A stretch of DNA of 39,531 bases from Oscillospiraceae bacterium (GCA_024404915.1 JAKSPJ010000018.1:1-39531); one strand, 5' to 3'. Positions 24,566 to 33,364 are shown, counted from the first letter of the stretch. Notes: generated from the letters alone by a model not told the origin. Made by a program: numbers and translations.

Positions 24566-26206
24566 ATGAATAACACAGCTTTAGCAAATCTTTTGTTCCC
24601 GGATATCACCAAAACCATTGAGGACTATGAGGCAAAGTATCCGGAGCGCAATCTGCCTGAAAATGCAGTTGTCACCCGTATTGCCCCCAGCCCGACAGGT
24701 TTTGTGCATCTGGGCAATCTCTATAATGCCATTGGTGAGCGTCTGGCACACCAGACACAGGGCGTGTTCTATCTCCGTATTGAGGACACCGACCAGAAGC
24801 GTGAGGTGGAAGGTGCAGTGGAAGCTGTTATTGATGCCATGACTTTCTACGGCATTCGCTTTGATGAGGGTGCAACCACCGATGGCGAAGTGGGCGCATA
24901 CGGCCCCTATCGTCAGCGTCAGAGAAAAGAACTGTATCAGACCGTTGCAAAATCCCTTGTGCTCAGAGGTCTGGCATATCCCTGCTTCTGTACAGAGGAT
25001 GACCTGAAAGAAATGCATGACCAGCAGGAGGCTGCAAAGGATAATTACGGCTATTTTGGCAAATATGCCATCTGGCGTGATCGTACACTGGAGGAAATCG
25101 AGGCAGAGCTTGCCAAGGGCACAGAATGGGTTCTGCGGTTCCGTTCCGAGGGCGATCCGGAAAATATGGTGGCTGTGAAGGACGGCATCCGGGGCGAAGT
25201 CAAGGTGCAGGAGAACTACACCGATTTTGTTCTGCTGAAATCCGACGGCATTCCGACTTATCATTTTGCTCATGTCTGCGATGACCATTTCATGCGCACT
25301 ACCCATGTAATCCGTGATGAAAGCTGGCTGGCAACACTGCCGATTCATGTGCAGCTGTTCGATATCCTTGGCTGGCAGCGTCCCGTTTACTGCCATACTG
25401 CAACCCTGATGAAAATGGACGGCACTTCCAAGCGGAAACTGTCGAAGCGTAAAGACCCGGAACTGGCACTCAGCTATTACCGTGAGGCAGGCTTCCCCCA
25501 GGAGGCTGTTATGCGCTACCTGATGACAGTGCTCAACAGCAACTTTGAGGAATGGATGATGGAGAATCCGGATGCAGATTCCCGTGCATTTACCTTCTCT
25601 CTGGATAAGATGAGCACCTCCGGTTCCTTGTTTGACCTGGAGAAGCTGGATCACATTGCAAAGGAGTTTTTGTCCCGTCAGACAGCACAGTATGTATATG
25701 ATGGCCTGTTGGAATGGGCAAAGAAATATGATACTGCATTGGCAGAGCGCATGGAAAATAAGGCAGAATTCTTCTGCAATGCCATCAATGTGGGCAGAGG
25801 CGGCGACAAGCCGAGAAAGGATTTTGGCAGCTGGAAGGAAGCCGCCGCATTCCTTGCATTCTATGATGCAGAAACATTCGCCTATGAAGATGCATGCCCG
25901 GAGCGTGCAGATGGTGAGATGCGCAGTGCTATTCTGACACAGTATCTGGATACTCTGAATTTTGCAGATACACAGGAGGAATGGTTTGCAAAGGTGAAGC
26001 AGATTACGGAAGCACTGGGCTACGCTGCACAGCCGAAGAAATACAAGAAGAATCCGGAATTGTACAAGGGCAGCATTGTGGATGTGACCAATCTGCTGCG
26101 TGTGGCATTGACCGGAAGACAGAATGCACCGGATATCTGGGAAATCAGCCGTGTGCTGGGTGAGACTGAAACCAGACGCCGTGTCCAGGCATATATGAAT
26201 CTGTAA
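24566..26206 (+). CDS. gltX: Glutamate--tRNA ligase
   Basis: A 546-residue class I aminoacyl-tRNA synthetase that charges tRNA-Glu. The HIGH-type motif is HLGN at 48-51 within PSPTGFVHLGN, RIEDTD follows at 71-76, and the KMSKS-type motif is KLSKR at 291-295. An N-terminal extension of about 30 residues precedes the catalytic core, and the helical anticodon-binding part fills the C-terminal third. SD AAGGAAAGGA precedes the ATG. Whether it is discriminating (Glu only) or also charges tRNA-Gln cannot be settled here. Confidence 0.95.
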   Translation: MNNTALANLLFPDITKTIEDYEAKYPERNLPENAVVTRIAPSPTGFVHLGNLYNAIGERLAHQTQGVFYLRIEDTDQKREVEGAVEAVIDAMTFYGIRFDEGATTDGEVGAYGPYRQRQRKELYQTVAKSLVLRGLAYPCFCTEDDLKEMHDQQEAAKDNYGYFGKYAIWRDRTLEEIEAELAKGTEWVLRFRSEGDPENMVAVKDGIRGEVKVQENYTDFVLLKSDGIPTYHFAHVCDDHFMRTTHVIRDESWLATLPIHVQLFDILGWQRPVYCHTATLMKMDGTSKRKLSKRKDPELALSYYREAGFPQEAVMRYLMTVLNSNFEEWMMENPDADSRAFTFSLDKMSTSGSLFDLEKLDHIAKEFLSRQTAQYVYDGLLEWAKKYDTALAERMENKAEFFCNAINVGRGGDKPRKDFGSWKEAAAFLAFYDAETFAYEDACPERADGEMRSAILTQYLDTLNFADTQEEWFAKVKQITEALGYAAQPKKYKKNPELYKGSIVDVTNLLRVALTGRQNAPDIWEISRVLGETETRRRVQAYMNL

Positions 26207-26215
26207 TTGCGGCTT

Positions 26216-26410
26216 ATGATATCAGAAAGACCGGTTCCCCCAAATGGAAATCTGCTGTGTCTGCGGTGCCGGATTCCCATGCAGCCTATGAAGCTGTCCA
26301 GTCTGGCATCCTCAGGCCTGCTTATGACACAGCTGAAAAAAATTGCAGACAGTATCGGCGTAAAAGCGTACCACTGTCCGCAGTGTGGAAAAATTGAATT
26401 CTATCGCTAA
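26216..26410 (+). CDS. Small zinc-ribbon-like protein
   Basis: A possible 64-residue protein whose Cys pairs (CLRC near the N-terminus, CPQCGKIEFYR at the C-terminus) form a zinc-ribbon pattern seen in small standalone Firmicutes proteins. The coding frame fills the space between gltX and the superoxide reductase gene. The start is uncertain: ATG at 26216 has no good SD, and TTG at 26207 directly follows the gltX stop, so translation may depend on coupling to gltX. The conserved-looking C-terminus argues that it is real. Function unknown. Confidence 0.5.
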   Translation: MISERPVPPNGNLLCLRCRIPMQPMKLSSLASSGLLMTQLKKIADSIGVKAYHCPQCGKIEFYR

Positions 26411-26427
26411 TGTAAAGGAGTGTGTGT

Positions 26428-26784
26428 ATGAAATTCTATGTTTGCAAGGATACCGGTGAGGTACTGATTGCCGCAGATGAGGAACAGGTGGACCTGCAGG
26501 GCAGGGAAGAACTGACAGCCAATACAGCGGATGCGGCAAAGGAAAAGCATGTTCCTGTTGTATCACGGGAAGGACAGACCGTGACTGTTGAAATTGGCGA
26601 AGCCCCCCATCCCATGAGCGAAGTGCACTATATTCAGTGGATTCTGCTGGAAACTTCCAACGGTCTGGAACGTAAGGACCTGCAGCCCGGGGATGAACCT
26701 GCTGCACAGTTTTTTGTGGAAGAAGATGACAATGTGATTGCAGCGTATGCATACTGCAATCTGCATGGTCTCTGGAAAAAATAA
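26428..26784 (+). CDS. Superoxide reductase (desulfoferrodoxin family), single iron centre
   Basis: A 118-residue enzyme of the neelaredoxin/desulfoferrodoxin family that reduces superoxide to peroxide in anaerobes. The Fe(His4Cys) centre is complete: His41 in EKHVPVV, His61 in HPM, His67 in HYIQW, Cys110 and His113 in CNLHGLW, with the catalytic Glu39-Lys40. The N-terminal rubredoxin-like centre is degenerate, with a single Cys6 left in MKFYVCKDTGEVL where four Cys are expected, so only the catalytic iron should be bound. Start: AAAGGAG is 7 bp before the ATG at 26428. Confidence 0.92.
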   Translation: MKFYVCKDTGEVLIAADEEQVDLQGREELTANTADAAKEKHVPVVSREGQTVTVEIGEAPHPMSEVHYIQWILLETSNGLERKDLQPGDEPAAQFFVEEDDNVIAAYAYCNLHGLWKK

Positions 26785-26930
26785 GCTTTGCAGTCTGTGA
26801 TTGAAGAAATCCGCCGCAAAGTGACTTCATGTTACTGCATCCCGGAAGCCGACAGAACACTGAAAATCATCGCATTATTATTGGCAGAAAGGGCAGCAGC
26901 CCTCTGTCCTTTAAGAAGGAGTGTACCGCA

Positions 26931-28019
26931 ATGAAAAAGCTTGGATTTGGTTTTATGCGCTTGCCGCTGCTGGACAGCAGCGAACCGACTTCCTTTGATG
27001 AGACACAAATCTGTCAGATGGTAGATACATATCTGGAACAGGGTTTCACATATTTCGATACTGCTTACATGTACCATAGCGGAAAGTCAGAGAATATGCT
27101 GAAAAAGGCATTGGTGGAGCGATATCCACGGGAGTCCTATCTTGTGGCGGATAAACTGCCCACCATGTTCCTGAAGGAACCGGAGGATGTGACACGGATT
27201 TTTCAGGAGCAGCTTGACAGAACAGGACTCTCCTATTTTGATTATTATCTGCTGCACTGCCTGGATAAGGAAAACTATCAGATTGCAGAGCGGCTGGACT
27301 GTTTTGCCTTTGGCATGCAGATGAAAAAAGAAGGAAAAATCAGGCATCTTGGTTTCTCCTTCCATGACAGCGCAGAATTGCTGGATACGATTCTGACGGC
27401 GCATCCGGAGGTGGAATTTGTTCAGCTCCAGATTAATTATTATGACTGGGACAGCGACAATGTGCAGTCCGGAAAGTGCTATGAGGTGGCACGGAAGCAC
27501 AATAAGGATATTATCATTATGGAACCGATTAAGGGCGGAAAACTGGCCAATATCCCTGAGAATGCTGCTGCTTTGCTCCGTGCACAGAGCCCGCAGCTTT
27601 CCATTCCCTCCTGGGCAGTGCGTTTTACAGCAAGCCTGCCGGGTGTCATTATGGTATTGAGCGGCATGAGTAATATGGAGCAGCTGCTGGATAATACGGG
27701 CTATATGAAGGATTTTGCACCGCTGACAGAGAGTGAGTATCAGCTTTGTCTGGAGGTCGGCCGCCTGATTCGCAAAGAGAATGAGATTGCATGTACTGCA
27801 TGTCATTACTGCACAGACGGATGTCCTGCTGCGATTGCCATTCCGGAATTGTTTGAATTGTATAATCGTGAGGGAAACAGGGAAGAATACGGAAAACAGA
27901 CCGCTGACGGCGGAAAGGCCTCGGATTGTCTGGCATGCGGTCAGTGTGAGAATCATTGTCCGCAGCATCTGCCGATTATTGAACTTTTGAAGAAACTGAC
28001 GGAGAAATTTGAATTGTGA
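26931..28019 (+). CDS. Aldo/keto reductase with C-terminal 2x[4Fe-4S] ferredoxin domain
   Basis: A 362-residue oxidoreductase. The N-terminal TIM barrel has the aldo/keto reductase tetrad: Asp43 and Tyr48 in FDTAYMY, Lys75 in VADKLP, His109 in LLHC. The C-terminus (about 283-345) carries two four-Cys clusters, C288-C291-C294-C298 and C333-C336-C339-C343, typical of ferredoxin-linked family members of clostridia. Start: AAGAAGGAG lies upstream of the ATG at 26931; a longer frame from 26829 lacks an SD. It overlaps the next gene by 4 bp (GTGA), forming an operon with two unknown proteins. Its substrate is unknown. Confidence 0.9.
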   Translation: MKKLGFGFMRLPLLDSSEPTSFDETQICQMVDTYLEQGFTYFDTAYMYHSGKSENMLKKALVERYPRESYLVADKLPTMFLKEPEDVTRIFQEQLDRTGLSYFDYYLLHCLDKENYQIAERLDCFAFGMQMKKEGKIRHLGFSFHDSAELLDTILTAHPEVEFVQLQINYYDWDSDNVQSGKCYEVARKHNKDIIIMEPIKGGKLANIPENAAALLRAQSPQLSIPSWAVRFTASLPGVIMVLSGMSNMEQLLDNTGYMKDFAPLTESEYQLCLEVGRLIRKENEIACTACHYCTDGCPAAIAIPELFELYNREGNREEYGKQTADGGKASDCLACGQCENHCPQHLPIIELLKKLTEKFEL

Positions 28020-28519
28020 ATATTGTGATGCATGAAACTGCTGAGAAGGACATTGCTCAGTGGCAGGCGCAGGATGTACTGCACAGAATCAGTGCATACC
28101 GGAAACATCATTTTCCATTTATGGAAGGAAAGCCGGAAAAGGCAAGACTGTTTCAGAAATATGGTTCTCCGGAAACGGTTGCCGACGTCATTGCAAAGGG
28201 CGGAACGGATCTCTTTTTTTCCAATTCCCAAATGGTGATGACAGGGGATTATCTGCTGATGCCGGAGAATCCGGAAAGCCTGATGCAGCTGAATAAAATA
28301 TTGCTGGCGTATCCGTTCTGCAAGGGGAAGACAGAATATCTGGTTGCAATGGACTGCTGGGGTGATCAGATACGATATCCCTTTTCCGGAAAGGAACGGC
28401 AGGTATTTCGCATTGATATCCTGCTGGACAAAATACAAAAGTGTGGAATGAACTGCAGAATCGGGCATCGTCCGGAGGATATTGCATATGCAAATCAACG
28501 GGTTGTGCCATTGATTTAA
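28016..28519 (+). CDS. Unknown soluble protein, paralogue of the next gene
   Basis: A 167-residue protein with no named family that I recognise. It starts at a GTG overlapping the aldo/keto reductase stop; GGAG about 11 bp upstream supports this, though an ATG at 28028 is possible. Three blocks match the following protein: KYGSPETVADVIA, GDQIRYPFSGK and NCRIGHRPEDIAYA. It has no transmembrane segment, so it looks like the soluble version of its neighbour. The block order suggests a compact domain of about 120 residues duplicated in tandem. Confidence 0.7.
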   Translation: MNIVMHETAEKDIAQWQAQDVLHRISAYRKHHFPFMEGKPEKARLFQKYGSPETVADVIAKGGTDLFFSNSQMVMTGDYLLMPENPESLMQLNKILLAYPFCKGKTEYLVAMDCWGDQIRYPFSGKERQVFRIDILLDKIQKCGMNCRIGHRPEDIAYANQRVVPLI

Positions 28520-28529
28520 GGGAGGTACC

Positions 28530-29180
28530 ATGGCAAAAACATATGATGCTCTAAGCGGAGAACAGATCAAACAAAAAATCAAGAAAAAACATGTGTTCAG
28601 ATGTATCTGCGGTACGCTGGGATTGATTGCAGTGCCACTGGTGATGTATGCTGTGATTCGTTTCGGCATAATGCAGGAACATGAATATTTCACCAGCATT
28701 ATTATTCTGGCTGTATTGCTGGTTGGCTTCAGCGTTCTGGGGAAGACGCTCCAAAAAAGCAGGCAGACCATTGCAGATATCGACAATATCAGATTGTTTC
28801 GCAAATATGGTTCTGCGGAAACCATTGCTGCAAGAATTGCCCAGGGATGTGAAAGTCCGCTGATGAATACCGGCCGGTCGTTTGTGGGCAGCACATTTAT
28901 CATGCAGCATGACAATTTTGAAAGCTATATTCCCTTTGAGGAGATTCTGCTGTTATACCGTAAGGTGCACAGAACCAACGGCGTTACGGATGGCGTTTAT
29001 CTGGAAGTCCATGATACCTATGGCGATCATTTTCAGTATCCATTCCGCATCGGCAAAAAGCATGAAGCGGAAATGGAGAAAGTTGTAAACAAGATTCTGG
29101 AACAGGCGCCGAACTGCAGAGTGGGCTATACCAAAGAGAATCTTGAGTACGCCAAGGCAGCTGCCAAAGAATTGTCGTAA
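28530..29180 (+). CDS. Unknown membrane protein, paralogue of the previous gene
   Basis: A 216-residue protein with two N-terminal transmembrane segments (about 23-45 and 50-70) followed by a soluble domain homologous to the preceding protein: KYGSAETIAARIA, GDHFQYPFRIGK and NCRVGYTKENLEYA. SD GGGAGG lies 5 bp before the ATG. The pair looks like a gene duplication in which one copy carries a membrane hairpin. A hairpin terminator follows. Confidence 0.7.
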   Translation: MAKTYDALSGEQIKQKIKKKHVFRCICGTLGLIAVPLVMYAVIRFGIMQEHEYFTSIIILAVLLVGFSVLGKTLQKSRQTIADIDNIRLFRKYGSAETIAARIAQGCESPLMNTGRSFVGSTFIMQHDNFESYIPFEEILLLYRKVHRTNGVTDGVYLEVHDTYGDHFQYPFRIGKKHEAEMEKVVNKILEQAPNCRVGYTKENLEYAKAAAKELS

Positions 29181-29205
29181 TACCGCATAAAGAATTGTAT
29201 TATAG

Positions 29206-29237
29206 TGACGGCTTTTGTTGACAGAAGCCGTCATTGT
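29206..29237 (+). terminator. Probable terminator before the antiporter gene
   Basis: TGACGGCTT pairs with AAGCCGTCA around a 10-nt loop and is followed by TTGTTAT. The T-run is imperfect, so termination may be partial. Confidence 0.55.
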
Positions 29238-29267
29238 TATGCCAGACACATGATGAGGGAGGCATTT

Positions 29268-30467
29268 ATGCTGTTATCTGTTGCTGTTATTTTTCTGCTG
29301 GGGCTTTCTGCTGCGGCTTTGTTTCAGAAAATCGGACTTCCACGTATTATCGGCTTGCTGGCCACAGGTATTGTGACAGGGCCTTTTGTTCTGAACTGGC
29401 TTGATGCTGACACTTTGTCAATTTCTGCAGAACTGCGCCGGATGGCACTGGTGATTATTCTGATCAGAGCGGGACTATCCCTGAATCTCAGCGACCTGAA
29501 AAAGGTGGGCAGACCTGCCGTGTTAATGTCCTTTGTGCCGGCTTGTTTTGAAATACTGGGCTATATTCTGTTTGCCCCGAAGCTCCTTGGCTTATCCGTG
29601 CCGGAAGCCTGTGTGATGGGGGCTGTGTTAGGTGCTGTCTCCCCTGCGGTGGTAGTGCCGAGAATGGTCACTCTGATGGAGGAAAAATATGGTACGAAAA
29701 AAAGCATTCCTCAGATGATTCTGGCAGGCGCTTCCTGTGACGATATTTTTGTGATTGTGCTGTTTTCCACGTTCCTGACAATGGCGCAGGGAAACAGCGC
29801 AAATGCAGCAGATCTTCTGAATATTCCTGTTTCCATTGTGACAGGTATCTGCCTTGGTGTGTGTGCAGGACTGCTTTTGTTTTTCATTCTGGAAACAGCC
29901 TTCCGTCACGGATATAAAATCCGCAATACAACAAAAGTGCTGATTATTCTGGCATCGGCTTTTCTGTTAATGTCTGTGGAAAAAGCCCTGCAATCCTATA
30001 TGACGATATCCGGCTTGCTGGCGGTGGCTGCCATGGCATGTGTCATCAGGGGCAAAGCAGAAAAGCCCCTATCCGCAAGGCTTTCTGAAAAGTTCGGAAA
30101 GCTTTGGATAGGAGCAGAGGTGCTGTTGTTTGTATTGGTGGGTGCTACAGTGGATATTCGTTATACCATGTCTGCCGGCATAATGGCGGTATTGATGATT
30201 TTTCTTGCACTGGTGTTTCGTTCTCTGGGCATCTGGCTTTGCATGCTGGGTACGCAGCTGACAGGAAAAGAGCGGTTGTTCTGTGTTATTGCATATCTGC
30301 CAAAAGCAACCGTGCAGGCAGCAATCGGTTCTGTCCCCCTTGCGGCAGGACTGCCCTGTGGAAAAATCGTGTTGTCAGTGGCGGTACTGGCTATTATCAT
30401 AACTGCACCCCTTGGTGCCATTGGCATGGATTACACATATAAGCATTTTCTGGAAAAGGAACAGTGA
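29268..30467 (+). CDS. Cation:proton antiporter (CPA superfamily)
   Basis: A 399-residue polytopic membrane protein with about 11-13 hydrophobic segments. Family features are GLPRIIGLLATGIVTGP after the first helix, LIRAGLSL, GAVLGAVSPAVVVPRM, and Asp158-Asp159 in ASCDDIFVIVLF, the position of the ion-binding acidic pair in NhaA/NapA-fold antiporters. It probably exchanges Na+ or K+ for H+. Start: GAGGGAGG (29255-29262) is 5 bp before the ATG at 29268; ATGs at 29250 and 29253 lie before or inside that SD and are rejected. It converges on the DUF815 gene with only 4 bp between the stops and no visible terminator. Confidence 0.88.
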   Translation: MLLSVAVIFLLGLSAAALFQKIGLPRIIGLLATGIVTGPFVLNWLDADTLSISAELRRMALVIILIRAGLSLNLSDLKKVGRPAVLMSFVPACFEILGYILFAPKLLGLSVPEACVMGAVLGAVSPAVVVPRMVTLMEEKYGTKKSIPQMILAGASCDDIFVIVLFSTFLTMAQGNSANAADLLNIPVSIVTGICLGVCAGLLLFFILETAFRHGYKIRNTTKVLIILASAFLLMSVEKALQSYMTISGLLAVAAMACVIRGKAEKPLSARLSEKFGKLWIGAEVLLFVLVGATVDIRYTMSAGIMAVLMIFLALVFRSLGIWLCMLGTQLTGKERLFCVIAYLPKATVQAAIGSVPLAAGLPCGKIVLSVAVLAIIITAPLGAIGMDYTYKHFLEKEQ

Positions 30468-30471
30468 GGAT

Positions 30472-31581
30472 TCAGCCCATTTCTGCAAGCTGCTTTGCTG
30501 TGCGGGGCGTTCGTTTGCAGCTCATATCATCTGTGAGCTGCGGCAGAGGCAGATTGGCTTTTTCAGCATAATATGCCACCAGATCTGCAAAATCAGACTG
30601 TGACATTTCACCGAAGCAGATGCGCAGACCGAAGCGTTCCGCAAAGGACTGCACATATGGCTGGCTGGCTGCTGTGATATCACCATTGACGGTGGCATAG
30701 ACAAGGGCATTGGATGGCATTTTTGCAGCTGCGCCCTCCATCATATTTTTCAGCAGAGAATAGCTGCTGTCCTGCATATCCATATCATCGACATATATGA
30801 TAAATTTCAGCGGATTGTCGTGGATAAGGTCAAGAATTTCCGGAAGAATGGAGAGCTGTTCCTTCTGCACCTGAATCAGACGAAGCCCCTGAGAGGAAAA
30901 ACTGTTGAGAACAGCTTTGATGACAGCGGATTTTCCAGTGCCGCTGTCCCCATACAGCAGGCAGTGCTGTGCAGGAATATCGCTCATGAAACGGGCAGTG
31001 TTGTCAATGATTTTTGCCTGTTTTGTTTCATACCCCTTTAAATCCTTCAGTGTAACCGTGTCAGGGTGCTGCACAGGGACACATCGCTCATCCTGAATGA
31101 TGAACATACTGCTGTCTGCAAATTTGCCGAAGCCGTATCTGCGGATGTCCCGAAGCCGTGCATGATATTCTGCACCGAAATCAATATCAGAGGTTTTCCA
31201 TTCCGGCAGAATGCCGTAATAGGAGACCTCTTTTTGCAGTTCATGAGGCCGCAGTCTGGAAAGACGCTGAAGAATGGCAAGCTCATTCTGCACACTGGCT
31301 TCCAGCATCGGGTCAATTTCTTCACCGGCAGCAACCGCCTTGACATAGTAATTATCATCCAGGCAAATCAGCTGGAAAATATACTCTGTCAGATTCACAT
31401 TCCGTGAATAGAGTCTGGAGACAAATTCTGTATATTGCCGCAGCTGAATAATCGGGTCCATTGCCTCTGTATCCAGCAGGGCACGCAGCGGCAGAATGAC
31501 TTCGTGTGTCAGCAGCTTTCGGAAAATGACCAATGAATTTAAGGAAAGATCAATTTCCTGCAGCTTTTTATTTCTTCCCAT
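30472..31581 (-). CDS. DUF815 AAA+ family ATPase
   Basis: A 369-residue ATPase. Walker A is GDSGTGKS (211-218) and Walker B is IIYVDD (261-266); the N-terminal 180 residues are a helical domain. Family features include CLLYGDSGTGKSAVIKAVLN and DNPLKFIIYVDDM. DUF815 proteins resemble AAA+ loaders, but their cellular role is not established. Start: AAGGGGG precedes the ATG at 31581; an upstream ATG at 31647 coincides with the predicted transcription start and is rejected. It is divergent from trpB2, each with its own consensus promoter. Confidence 0.88.
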   Translation of the reverse strand: MGRNKKLQEIDLSLNSLVIFRKLLTHEVILPLRALLDTEAMDPIIQLRQYTEFVSRLYSRNVNLTEYIFQLICLDDNYYVKAVAAGEEIDPMLEASVQNELAILQRLSRLRPHELQKEVSYYGILPEWKTSDIDFGAEYHARLRDIRRYGFGKFADSSMFIIQDERCVPVQHPDTVTLKDLKGYETKQAKIIDNTARFMSDIPAQHCLLYGDSGTGKSAVIKAVLNSFSSQGLRLIQVQKEQLSILPEILDLIHDNPLKFIIYVDDMDMQDSSYSLLKNMMEGAAAKMPSNALVYATVNGDITAASQPYVQSFAERFGLRICFGEMSQSDFADLVAYYAEKANLPLPQLTDDMSCKRTPRTAKQLAEMG

Positions 31582-31652
31582 AGAATCCCCCTTGTAATGC
31601 TTTATATTATCCAAACGATGTACTTTCAAAGTCATCAAAAAATACATACCTT

Positions 31653-31681
31653 ATTATATAATGATTTGATGCATTTGTCAA
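31653..31681 (-). promoter_or_regulatory. Promoter of the DUF815 gene
   Basis: On the minus strand, perfect TTGACA (31681-31676) and perfect TATAAT (31658-31653) are spaced by 17 bp, with start near 31646. Confidence 0.85.
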
Positions 31682-31761
31682 GCAACGGCAATGAATGCCG
31701 CATCCGATGCATAGAAAAAGCGACTTTATGTGGCGAATGTTCACAAAAACAGTATCTTCTA

Positions 31762-31790
31762 TTGACAAATATCATGATACATGGTATAAT
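31762..31790 (+). promoter_or_regulatory. Promoter of trpB2
   Basis: Perfect TTGACA (31762-31767) and perfect TATAAT (31785-31790) are spaced by 17 bp. The spacer holds the palindrome ATCATGAT (31771-31778), a plausible repressor site. The start near 31797 rules out the in-frame start at 31814 for lack of an SD. No Trp-rich leader peptide or T-box was recognised. Confidence 0.85.
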
Positions 31791-31873
31791 TTAACTGCAT
31801 ATGTTGTCGAAATATGCGATGCAAACGCATATGTATTCAAATGGCAATGATTTATAAAAAAGGAGTATGTATT

Positions 31874-33247
31874 ATGGCAAACAAGGAAATTCCGTACAAG
31901 ATCTATCTCGATGAATCTGAAATGCCCACCGCATGGTATAACATGCGTGCGGATATGAAAGAAAAGCCGGCACCGCTGCTGGATTCCAAGACACTCCAGC
32001 CTGCATCTATTGAGATGCTGTCTCAGGTTTTCTGCAAAGAACTGGCAGAACAGGAACTGAACGATACTGATCGTTACATTCCGATTCCGGAGGAAATCCG
32101 CAATTTCTATAAGATGTTCCGTCCGTCTCCGCTGATTCGTGCTTACTATCTGGAGAAGAAGCTGGGCACACCGGCAAAGATTTATTATAAGTTCGAGGGT
32201 AACAATACCTCCGGCAGCCACAAGCTGAATTCTGCAATTGCACAGGCATATTATGCAAAGAAGCAGGGACTGAAGGGCGTTACCACAGAGACAGGTGCAG
32301 GACAGTGGGGTACTGCTTTGTCCATGGCTTGTTCCTATTTTGATTTGGACTGCAAGGTCTTCATGGTAAAGGTAAGCTATGAGCAGAAGCCTTTCCGCCG
32401 TGAGGTTATGCGTACATATGGTGCATCTGTAACACCGTCCCCCTCTACCACCACAGAAATCGGCAAGAAGATTCTGGCAGAGCATCCCGGCACAGGCGGA
32501 AGCCTTGGCTGTGCTGTTTCCGAGGCGGTTGAGTGCGCAGTCACAAACGAGGGCTATCGTTATGTTCTCGGCTCCGTGCTGAACCAGGTTTTGCTGCACC
32601 AGTCCGTCATTGGTCTGGAAACACAGGCAGCACTGCAGAAGTATGACATCAAGCCGGATATTATCATCGGCTGTGCAGGCGGCGGTTCTAACCTTGGCGG
32701 CTTGATTTCTCCTTTTGTGGGTGAACATCTGCGAGGCGAAGCAAATTATCGCTTCATTGCAGTTGAGCCGGCATCCTGCCCCAGCCTGACACGTGGAAAG
32801 TATGCATATGACTATGCAGATACCGGTATGATCTGCCCGCTTGCAAAGATGTACACACTGGGCGCAGATTATATGCCTGCTCCGAACCATGCAGGCGGTC
32901 TCCGTTATCACGGCATGAATACCTCCTTGTCCTTGCTGCGTGAGCAGGGCATCCTGGAGGCTGTTTCCTACAAGCAGACTGAAATCTTCGAGGCTGCAGA
33001 GCAGTTTGCCCGTGTAGAGGGCATTCTTCCGGCACCGGAAAGCTCCCACGCAATCTGCGGCGCAATTCATGAGGCATTGAAGTGCAAGGAAACAGGTGAG
33101 GAGAAGACAATCGTATTCGGTCTGACCGGTACAGGCTATTTTGATCTTGTGGGTTACCAGAGATTCAACGATGGTGAACTGGAAGATTATATTCCGACGG
33201 ATGAGGAGCTGGCAAAGGCTCTGAATAAGCTCCCGAAGGTGGATTGA
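31874..33247 (+). CDS. trpB: TrpB2-type tryptophan synthase beta chain
   Basis: A 457-residue PLP enzyme. The catalytic Lys117 is in GSHKLNS, Glu139 in TETGAGQWG, and the phosphate loop is GGGSN (269-273). The N-terminal extension (IYLDESEMPTAWYNMRADM) and overall length are those of the TrpB2 family rather than the roughly 400-residue TrpB1. TrpB2 proteins make tryptophan from indole and serine without a tight TrpA partner, and may salvage indole. No trpA or other trp gene is adjacent. SD AAAAAGGAG fixes the ATG at 31874. It has its own promoter and a stem-loop after the stop, so it is monocistronic. Confidence 0.93.
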   Translation: MANKEIPYKIYLDESEMPTAWYNMRADMKEKPAPLLDSKTLQPASIEMLSQVFCKELAEQELNDTDRYIPIPEEIRNFYKMFRPSPLIRAYYLEKKLGTPAKIYYKFEGNNTSGSHKLNSAIAQAYYAKKQGLKGVTTETGAGQWGTALSMACSYFDLDCKVFMVKVSYEQKPFRREVMRTYGASVTPSPSTTTEIGKKILAEHPGTGGSLGCAVSEAVECAVTNEGYRYVLGSVLNQVLLHQSVIGLETQAALQKYDIKPDIIIGCAGGGSNLGGLISPFVGEHLRGEANYRFIAVEPASCPSLTRGKYAYDYADTGMICPLAKMYTLGADYMPAPNHAGGLRYHGMNTSLSLLREQGILEAVSYKQTEIFEAAEQFARVEGILPAPESSHAICGAIHEALKCKETGEEKTIVFGLTGTGYFDLVGYQRFNDGELEDYIPTDEELAKALNKLPKVD

Positions 33248-33271
33248 TTTATTCTTGCACAGGAATTGAAT

Positions 33272-33308
33272 ATGCGGGCAGTGCAATTAAAAACACTGCC
33301 CGCATGTT
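33272..33308 (+). terminator. Stem-loop after trpB2
   Basis: A perfect 12-bp stem (ATGCGGGCAGTG with CACTGCCCGCAT) encloses a 10-nt A-rich loop, 25 bp past the stop. It is followed by GTTATTAT rather than a pure T-run, so it is probably a terminator, perhaps leaky into the flavoprotein gene. Confidence 0.6.
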
Positions 33309-33364
33309 ATTATAGGGATATGTGGGCACATGCCCATATTGTGATGGAAGGCGGTGGATATCAG

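Noticed and set aside
31802..31858. 18-codon leader peptide upstream of trpB2 as a tryptophan attenuator
   Set aside because: It has no Trp codons and no SD, begins within about five bases of the predicted transcript start, and no terminator/antiterminator pair follows.
31772..33286. 504-codon open frame antisense to trpB2
   Set aside because: It is a shadow of a strongly conserved PLP enzyme gene, with atypical Cys-rich composition and no initiation site.
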